Source of the DNA: Prevotellaceae bacterium
Lineage (GTDB): Bacteria > Bacteroidota > Bacteroidia > Bacteroidales > UBA932
Assembly (NCBI GenBank): GCA_031290935.1
Contig: JAISLK010000033.1
Coordinates: 1-59,741 of the forward strand
Length of the DNA: 59,741 bases
Direction of reading: 5' to 3'
In this document: positions 53,195-59,741 of the stretch, piece by piece
Position numbering within the stretch: the stretch's first letter is position 1
How the letters are laid out: each line of letters starts with the position of its first letter
Notes under the pieces: generated by a model
What the model saw: only the letters and a program-made list of their open reading frames with translations
Database searches by the model: none
Told to the model about the DNA's origin: nothing
Made by a program: the position numbers and the translations under genes

Positions 53195-54054
53195 TGAAAA
53201 TATACGTTTACTTCTTTTTATTTGTAGCGCTTTGCGCAGGGTGTGCCGGCGGCGGCAACGGTGACGGGAAAAAAGAAAATACCGGAAACGGCTTTGTCCC
53301 CGAAGGCTACACCCTCGTGTGGAGCGATGAATTTGACGACACGCCCAACGGCCTGCCGAGCAACGAATGGTGGTTTGAAACCGGCAACAGCGGCTGGGGC
53401 AACAACGAACCGCAATATTACGTCGACCGCGTGCTGGGAACTGACACGGTGGCCAAAATCAAGGACGGCAAACTCACCATCACCGCCTGCAAGCTGGCCG
53501 AGCCTTACGCCGGCAGCCAACCCAATCCGGGTGCGGAAATCATCTCGGCACGCATGAATACCGGCAAGGCATGGACATATGGTTATTTCGAGATGAAAGC
53601 CCTGCTCCCCGGCGGACGCGGCACGTGGGCGGCCTTCTGGATGCTGCCGAAAAATTTCCAGTCATGGCCGCTCGACGGCGAAATTGACATCATGGAATAT
53701 GTGGGCTACCGCCCCGACGTAACGCAGGCTTCCGTACATACCGACGCCTACAACCATGTAGCAGGTACCGAAAAAACCGCCACCCGCTCCGCGCCGGGCG
53801 CCGAACGCAAGTTCTATACCTACGCCCTGCTGTGGACGGAAGACGTTATCAAGGGTTACTTCGAGGGGCGCGAGTATTTCTCGTTTGCCAACGACAGGGC
53901 CGGCGACAAACGCACCTGGCCGTTCAATGAACCGTTTTACCTGAAGCTGAACCTCGCCATCGGCGGTAACTGGGGCGGCTCGCAAGGCATTGACGACGCT
54001 ATTTTCCCATCGAAATACGAGATAGATTACGTGAGAGTATATCAGAAGAATTAA
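53191..54054 (+). CDS. GH16 family endo-beta-glucanase (laminarinase-like)
   Basis: GEIDIMEYVGYRPDVTQASVHT catalytic region; LVWSDEFDDTPNGLPSNEWWFETG; lipoprotein signal. Confidence 0.93.
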   Translation: MMKIYVYFFLFVALCAGCAGGGNGDGKKENTGNGFVPEGYTLVWSDEFDDTPNGLPSNEWWFETGNSGWGNNEPQYYVDRVLGTDTVAKIKDGKLTITACKLAEPYAGSQPNPGAEIISARMNTGKAWTYGYFEMKALLPGGRGTWAAFWMLPKNFQSWPLDGEIDIMEYVGYRPDVTQASVHTDAYNHVAGTEKTATRSAPGAERKFYTYALLWTEDVIKGYFEGREYFSFANDRAGDKRTWPFNEPFYLKLNLAIGGNWGGSQGIDDAIFPSKYEIDYVRVYQKN

Positions 54055-54066
54055 TAAGCAGGAATT

Positions 54067-55563
54067 ATGAATTATGAGTTAATAAGACAACAATTGAAAA
54101 ACTGCCGGCTGCTTACTGTTGCCTGTTTACTGGCTACTGCTCTCTGCTTCCTGGCAACCGCCTGCTCGGAAAACAAAAAAGGCGGCGGCGATGATACGGA
54201 GAACGGCCACGATGTGTCGGTGTACCTCACCGTCCGCCACAGCAACATCCGTTTGACGGAACAAAACGGCATCAGCTTCTCCGATGCGCCGGCAAGCGGA
54301 TTAACCGTTACGCTTGATACGGCCGACGTAAAGCAGGAAATCGAAGGCTTCGGCGCAGCGCTCACCGGTTCGTCGGCCTGCCTGATGAAAAACATGACCG
54401 GCGCCGCCCGCCAGAAACTGCTGAAAGACCTGTTCACCGAAGAAGGCATTGATATGAAATATATGCGCCTGTGCATCGGTACGTCGGACTTCTCGCTGGG
54501 GAACTACACCTATTGCGACGACTGCTCGCCCACCGACCTGAGCCATTTCGGCATCCCCGAGCTCGACCGGCGCGACCTGCTGCCCGTGCTCAAGGAAATC
54601 CTCGCGCTGCAGCCGCACATGCGCCTGCTCGGCAGTCCGTGGACAGCCCCCGCGTGGATGAAAACCAACAACGCGCTCTATGGCGGTTATTTCAAGACCG
54701 ACCCCGCGGTGTATAACGCCCTGGCGCAATATTTCGTCAAATATGTGCAGGCCTACGCCGCCGAAGGCATCACCATTGACGCCATTACGCTGCAAAACGA
54801 ACCCTGGCACGAAATCAACACCTACGCCACCATGAAAATGGAGCCGAACCAGCAGCGCGACGTGGTGCGCGATTACCTGGGGCCGCAGTTTGAAGCGGAG
54901 GGCATCGCTACGCAGATACAGATATGGGATCATAACTTCGGCGAAGTGCAGTATCCGCTTGCCGTGCTTGCCGACGCCGATGCCAGGAAGTATGTCGATG
55001 GCGTGGCGTTTCACGGTTACAGCGGCTCGCCTGCCAACCTCGACCAGCTCATTGCCGAGTACCCCGGCATGCCCATCTACTTCACCGAGCAGTCGGGCGG
55101 CGGCTGGAACACCGACGACCCTGTCGGGAACATGCTTTATTACATGAAGGATTTTATTATCCCTACCATCAACCGCGGCTCGCGCAATTTCCTGATGTGG
55201 AACCTTGCCCTCGACCTCAATGCAGGTCCCAAAGTGGAAGGGCTGGGCGGCTGCGGCGACTGTCGCGGCGTGGTGACCATTCAGGGCAACAGCTATCGCG
55301 TGAACGAGGAATATTACCTGCTGGGGCATTTCTCCAAATTCGTGAAAGCAGGCGCACACCGTATTGGTTACACGCTCTCCGCCGCCAGGCCGGATAATGT
55401 GGATTTCTCTACATTCCTCAACCCCGACGGCTCGAAAGTCGTGGTTGCCGTGAACCAGTCCGGCGCAGCGCAGACGTTTACCGTACGCACCGGCAACAAG
55501 CTTTTCAGTTATACCCTGTCCGACCAGTCCTCCGTAACACTTATAACTAAGAATTATGAATGA
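54067..55563 (+). CDS. GH30 family glycosidase (beta-1,6-glucanase/glucosylceramidase type)
   Basis: IEGFGAALTGSSACLMKNM, LLGSPWTAPAWMKTNNALYGGYF, ITLQNEPWHE, IYFTEQSGG. Confidence 0.93.
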   Translation: MNYELIRQQLKNCRLLTVACLLATALCFLATACSENKKGGGDDTENGHDVSVYLTVRHSNIRLTEQNGISFSDAPASGLTVTLDTADVKQEIEGFGAALTGSSACLMKNMTGAARQKLLKDLFTEEGIDMKYMRLCIGTSDFSLGNYTYCDDCSPTDLSHFGIPELDRRDLLPVLKEILALQPHMRLLGSPWTAPAWMKTNNALYGGYFKTDPAVYNALAQYFVKYVQAYAAEGITIDAITLQNEPWHEINTYATMKMEPNQQRDVVRDYLGPQFEAEGIATQIQIWDHNFGEVQYPLAVLADADARKYVDGVAFHGYSGSPANLDQLIAEYPGMPIYFTEQSGGGWNTDDPVGNMLYYMKDFIIPTINRGSRNFLMWNLALDLNAGPKVEGLGGCGDCRGVVTIQGNSYRVNEEYYLLGHFSKFVKAGAHRIGYTLSAARPDNVDFSTFLNPDGSKVVVAVNQSGAAQTFTVRTGNKLFSYTLSDQSSVTLITKNYE

Positions 55564-55597
55564 TGAATTATGAATTATGAATGATGAACGAATGGGC

Positions 55598-55735
55598 GCA
55601 TGTGCATATCAATACTGGAATGCGTATGTATCCTGCACTGGAATGCGTATGTATCCTGCACTGATATGCGTATGTATCATGCACTGATATGCATATGTAT
55701 CCTGCACTGATATGCGTATGCATATCAATATTGAC
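55598..55735. repeat. Array E: about 6 x 23-bp tandem repeat (TGCGTATGTATCCTGCACTGATA)
   Basis: Unit starts at 55621, 55644, 55667, 55690, 55713 plus a related first unit; TGATATGC-GTAT-GCATATCA at 55708-55727. Confidence 0.93.
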
Positions 55736-55840
55736 CGGACGTCCGCCCAGGCCGGGGCAGGGTGACCGCCGGCCGTGCCGGCGCTCCCGTCATCCCATTA
55801 ACACATTAATACATTAACACATTAAACAATTAATCACATT

Positions 55841-57073
55841 ATGAAAAGACTTTTTTCCCTCCTGCTGGTTGCCGCTTGCCTGTATGCCTGCAAGCCGGCG
55901 GAAACCCCGCAGTTTGTCCGCATCGACGGGCACGATTTGATTACGCCTTCCGGCGAAAAGCTGCTTATCAAGGGCACCAGCCTCGGCAACTGGCTCAACC
56001 CCGAAGGATATATGTTCGGTTTCAGCAAGACCAACTCGGCGCGCTTTATCAACGAAATGCTGTGCCAGCTGGTGGGGCCCGACTTTACCGCCGAATTTTG
56101 GCGGCAGTTTAAAGACAGCTATATTACCCGCGACGACATCCGGTTTATTGCCTCCACCGGCAGCAACACCATTCGCCTGCCGTTCCACTACAAGCTCTTC
56201 ACCGACGAGGACTACATGGGCCTGACGGCGGCGCAGGACGGCTTTGCCCGTATCGACTCGGTGGTGAAATGGTGCCGCGACGAAGGGCTGTACCTTATCC
56301 TTGACATGCACGACGCGCCGGGCGGCCAAACCGGCGATAATATCGACGACAGCTACGGCTATCCCTGGCTGTTCGAGAGCGACGAAAGCCAGGCGCTCTA
56401 TGGCAGGATATGGCGGCGCATTGCGGATTACTACAAAAACGAGCCGGTCATTTTGGGTTACGAATTGTTTAACGAACCCATTGCGCCCTACTTCGGCGAC
56501 ACGGTGCAGCTGCTCAACAGCCGGCTGGAGGAAGTGTACAGGATGGGCACGGCGGCTATCCGCGAAGTGGACGCCCACCACATTATCCTGTGGGGCGGCG
56601 CACAATGGAACGGTAATTTCCGTCCGCTGTCGCTCTCGCCCGCCGACCCGCAAGTGATGTACACCTGTCACCGCTATGGCGGCGCTCCCACGCCGGAAGC
56701 CATCACCCACTTCATCAATTTCCGCGACAGCGTGAACCGCCCGATGTACATGGGTGAAATAGGCCACAACAGCAACGAATGGATGGCGGAATTTTGCCGC
56801 ACGATGGAAACAAACAATATCGGCTGGACATTTTGGCCATACAAGAAAATAAACGCCTCGTCGTTTGCAGGCATTACGCCGCCTGAAAACTGGAACACTA
56901 TCGTAGCTTTTTCCGAAGCGCCGCGCACTACCTACAAGGAAATCCGGGACGCCCGTCCTGACATGGCCGCAGCCCGAAAAGCATTAACCGATTTCATCAA
57001 AGCCTGCCGGTTTGAAAATAATGTTATTCATACCGGCTATATCGAAGCGCTGGGGCTGCGAACCGCGAACTGA
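55841..57073 (+). CDS. GH5 family glucanase (lipoprotein)
   Basis: LLIKGTSLGNWLNPEGYMFGF, LGYELFNEPIAPYFGD, MYMGEIGHNS. Confidence 0.88.
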   Translation: MKRLFSLLLVAACLYACKPAETPQFVRIDGHDLITPSGEKLLIKGTSLGNWLNPEGYMFGFSKTNSARFINEMLCQLVGPDFTAEFWRQFKDSYITRDDIRFIASTGSNTIRLPFHYKLFTDEDYMGLTAAQDGFARIDSVVKWCRDEGLYLILDMHDAPGGQTGDNIDDSYGYPWLFESDESQALYGRIWRRIADYYKNEPVILGYELFNEPIAPYFGDTVQLLNSRLEEVYRMGTAAIREVDAHHIILWGGAQWNGNFRPLSLSPADPQVMYTCHRYGGAPTPEAITHFINFRDSVNRPMYMGEIGHNSNEWMAEFCRTMETNNIGWTFWPYKKINASSFAGITPPENWNTIVAFSEAPRTTYKEIRDARPDMAAARKALTDFIKACRFENNVIHTGYIEALGLRTAN

Positions 57074-57137
57074 GCGTTCTTAACCCTTACGCCAATTAAT
57101 CACATAAATAATTAATCACATTAGCACATTAAACATT

Positions 57138-59342
57138 ATGAAACGTCTTTTTATCCTCCTCCTCTGCGCTGCCGCTTTGCCGCTTTTTGCGCAGACTCCT
57201 GTCTACCTCAACCCCGCCGCCGCGCTGGAAGACCGCGTGGAAGACGCGCTGCAGCGCATGACGCTCGAAGAGAAAGTAGCCATGCTGCACGCGCAGTCGA
57301 AATTCAGCTCGCCGGGCGTGCCGCGCCTCGGCATTCCCGAGAACTGGACCAGCGACGGCCCGCACGGCGTCCGCGTGGAAGTGATGTGGGACGAATGGTA
57401 CGGCGCGAACTGGACGAACGACTCGTGCATCGCCTTCCCTGCGCTCACTGCGTTGGCGGCGTCGTGGAATCCGGAGATGGCGGTGCTGTACGGCAAAAGC
57501 ATCGGCGAAGAAGCGCGCTACCGCAATAAAAACGTGCTGCTGGGGCCGGGCGTAAATATTTACCGCACGCCGCTCAACGGGCGCAACTTCGAATATATGG
57601 GCGAAGACCCCTTTCTGGCGGCGCAAATGGTCGTACCCTATATACAGGAAGTGCAGAAAAACGGCGTGGCGGCCTGCGTGAAACATTTTGCCTTAAATAA
57701 TCAGGAAGTCGACCGCGACCACATTAATGTGCAGGTATCCGACCGCGCGCTCCATGAAATTTACCTGCCCGCCTTCAAAGCCGCCGTGCAGCAGGGCGGC
57801 GCCTGGGCAATCATGGGCGCTTACAACCAGTACCGGAACCAGCACTGCTGCCACAACCGGTACCTGCTTAACGATATTTTGAAGCGCGACTGGGGTTTCG
57901 ACGGCGCAGTGATTTCCGACTGGGGCGGCGTGCACAATACCGGACAGGCCATCGCCAACGGGCTGGACATGGAGTTCGGCACCTGGACAAACGGCATGGA
58001 CTGGGGAAAAAGCGACGCCTACAGCCACTATTACCTTGCGCAGCCGTATTTGCAACTGTTGAAATCCGGACAGGCCGATGAAGCCGTCTTGAACGATAAA
58101 GTGCGCCGCATCCTCCGGCTGGTGTTCCGCACCACGATGGCGCCCAGCCGCCCCTACGGCTCTTTCGGCACGCAGGAGCACGCCGGGGCGGGACGCCGGA
58201 TTGCCGAAGAAGGCATCGTGCTGCTGCAAAATAACCGGAACGTCTTGCCGGTGGATTTGTCGAAGACAAAAAACATTCTGGTCGCAGGCGAAAATGCCGT
58301 AAAGCGCATGACCGTGGGCGGCGGCTCGTCGTCGCTCAAGGCGAAGTACGAAGTATCGCCCCTGGCGGGCATCCGGGCGCGCGCCGGCAATGCCGCCCGG
58401 GTAACCTATGTAAAAGGCTACGAATCGCCGGCGGAACGCGAGCAGGATGTGCAGGACGCGAAAAACCCGCAGACAAAAAACATTGACGCCAAAGCGCTCC
58501 GCGACGAAGCGGTGAATGCCGCAAAGCAGGCAGACGTGGTGCTGTTCATCGGCGGGCTGAACAAAAACGCCGGGCAGGACTGCGAAGGCGCCGACCGCGC
58601 CGGGCTGGAACTGCCCTACGAACAGGACCTGTTGATAGCCGAACTGGTAAAAGCCAACCCGAATACGGCGGTAATCATCCTCAGCGGTAACGCCGTGGCG
58701 ATGCCCTGGGTCGCGCAGGCGCCCGCGATTGTGGAAGCATGGTATAACGGCACCGAGGCCGGAAACGCCCTCGCCGCCGTGCTGTTTGGCGATGTGAACC
58801 CGTCGGGGAAACTGCCCTTCACCTTCCCCGTGCGCTTGCAGGACAACAGCGCCCACGCCGCCGGCGAGTACCCGGGCGACGGCAGGGACGTTATCTACCG
58901 CGACGATATTTTTGCAGGCTACCGCTGGCTGGACAAGGAAAAAATCAAACCCCTCTTCGCCTTCGGGCACGGATTAAGCTACACCACCTTCCAATACGGC
59001 AAAGCCGCGGCCGATAAAAGCAGTATCGCCGCCGGCGAAACCCTCACCATTACCCTGCCGGTAAAAAACACCGGCGCGCGCGCCGGCGCTGAAGTGGTGC
59101 AGCTATACATCAGCGACAAAAAATCTTCCCTCCCCCGCCCGCCAAAAGAACTCAAAGGGTTTAAGAAAATCCGCCTGAACGCCGGAGAAGAACAAACCGT
59201 AACCTTCACCATCGACCGCACGGCGCTGCATTTTTACGACGACGCCAAAGGCGCGTGGACAGCCGAGCCGGGCGAATTTGAAGCGCACATCGGCAGTTCC
59301 TCAGCCGATATCCGGGATACAGTCACATTTTATCTGAAGTAA
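57138..59342 (+). CDS. GH3 family beta-glucosidase
   Basis: FDGAVISDWGGVHNTGQAIANGLDMEFG, GRNFEYMGEDPFLAAQMVVPYI, C-terminal fibronectin-type-III-like domain. Confidence 0.96.
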   Translation: MKRLFILLLCAAALPLFAQTPVYLNPAAALEDRVEDALQRMTLEEKVAMLHAQSKFSSPGVPRLGIPENWTSDGPHGVRVEVMWDEWYGANWTNDSCIAFPALTALAASWNPEMAVLYGKSIGEEARYRNKNVLLGPGVNIYRTPLNGRNFEYMGEDPFLAAQMVVPYIQEVQKNGVAACVKHFALNNQEVDRDHINVQVSDRALHEIYLPAFKAAVQQGGAWAIMGAYNQYRNQHCCHNRYLLNDILKRDWGFDGAVISDWGGVHNTGQAIANGLDMEFGTWTNGMDWGKSDAYSHYYLAQPYLQLLKSGQADEAVLNDKVRRILRLVFRTTMAPSRPYGSFGTQEHAGAGRRIAEEGIVLLQNNRNVLPVDLSKTKNILVAGENAVKRMTVGGGSSSLKAKYEVSPLAGIRARAGNAARVTYVKGYESPAEREQDVQDAKNPQTKNIDAKALRDEAVNAAKQADVVLFIGGLNKNAGQDCEGADRAGLELPYEQDLLIAELVKANPNTAVIILSGNAVAMPWVAQAPAIVEAWYNGTEAGNALAAVLFGDVNPSGKLPFTFPVRLQDNSAHAAGEYPGDGRDVIYRDDIFAGYRWLDKEKIKPLFAFGHGLSYTTFQYGKAAADKSSIAAGETLTITLPVKNTGARAGAEVVQLYISDKKSSLPRPPKELKGFKKIRLNAGEEQTVTFTIDRTALHFYDDAKGAWTAEPGEFEAHIGSSSADIRDTVTFYLK

Positions 59343-59390
59343 AAAGCAAAATAAGAAAAAATCACTGCCTTTGCAAAAAACGCCATTCTT

Positions 59391-59534
59391 ATGAGTTACT
59401 TCGACAAAACAAAAGAACGCGCGCTAATCTCGCCGGATTACGCCCTGAAGCGCTTGTTGCGCAACAAAGCCAACTGCGACGTGCTGGAAGGCTTCTTGAG
59501 CGAATTGCTCGGTGTCGCCGCGACATCAAGGTGA
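59391..59534 (+). pseudogene. Truncated/frameshifted Rpn-family PD-(D/E)XK nuclease transposase remnant
   Basis: MSYFDKTKERALISPDYALKRLLRNKANCDVLEGFLSELLG then a frame break; DIKVKNILES continues in another frame (59521-59551). Confidence 0.8.
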
Positions 59535-59557
59535 AAAACATCTTGGAGAGCAAAACC

Positions 59558-59591
59558 AAAGCCGCCTCCAAACCGAAGGCGGCTTTCTTTT
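59558..59591. terminator. Bidirectional-looking rho-independent terminator
   Basis: AAAGCCGCC-N11-GGCGGCTTT followed by CTTTTT; A/T-rich on both sides. Confidence 0.8.
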
Positions 59592-59615
59592 TGGCCTTGG
59601 CGGAAATCCTTCCGG

Positions 59616-59741
59616 CTAACGCGTGCCGCCGGCCCACCACACGTTTTCGGTATACACATACTGGCCGTTGCCGTAGGCCGCCTGCACGGCGGGGTTGGTG
59701 GTGACGTCGCCGGCGCCGTAGCCGCAACGCAGCGGGAACTT
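59616..59741 (-). CDS. C-terminus of a protein extending beyond the window
   Basis: Minus strand reads KFPLRCGYGAGDVTTNPAVQAAYGNGQYVYTENVWWAGGTR*, then the terminator hairpin. Confidence 0.5.
   Translation of the reverse strand, partial: KFPLRCGYGAGDVTTNPAVQAAYGNGQYVYTENVWWAGGTR

Noticed and set aside
57693-58970. 425-aa minus-strand ORF opposite GH3
   Set aside because: Antisense shadow of a well-supported GH3 gene

Overview
Gene-dense chromosomal window from a member of the Bacteroidota, probably Bacteroidales (inferred from TAnnTTTG -7 promoter elements, the atpDC...BEFHAG order, NQR, SusC/SusD and an extended Rho). Housekeeping content: dnaA, an MCE protein, an amidase, an LptD-like protein, dnaB, ispD, dxs, a nine-gene F1Fo ATP synthase cluster, ubiX, rsgA, an M23/EnvC-like protein, a TPR lipoprotein, a GltD-like oxidoreductase, rpe, rho, an S9 peptidase, metF, a nucleoside phosphorylase, a deoxynucleoside kinase, a lone transketolase N-terminal half, a serine acetyltransferase and the full nqrABCDEF operon. 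The last 15 kb is a polysaccharide-utilization locus (DUF6377-like regulator, SusC, SusD, a duplicated-domain surface lipoprotein, GH16, GH30, GH5, GH3) predicted to target a beta-glucan. It is followed by a frameshifted Rpn/PD-(D/E)XK transposase remnant. No tRNA, rRNA or CRISPR was recognised. The most unusual signal is intergenic. Five separate tandem arrays (unit 21, 21, 23, 23 and 42 bp) lie between genes, and most units carry a short hyphenated palindrome, often with a 4-nt spacer. The largest has about 15 x 21 bp (26018-26332), with a constant 17-nt core and a 4-nt variable slot. On the minus strand it is an uninterrupted heptad-repeat ORF that starts (GTG) 1 nt after the rpe stop and overlaps the start of the next gene. 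A second layer of GC-rich palindromic cores flanked by low-complexity oligomers is also scattered between genes. All calls come from reading the sequence and supplied translations; no database search was run.
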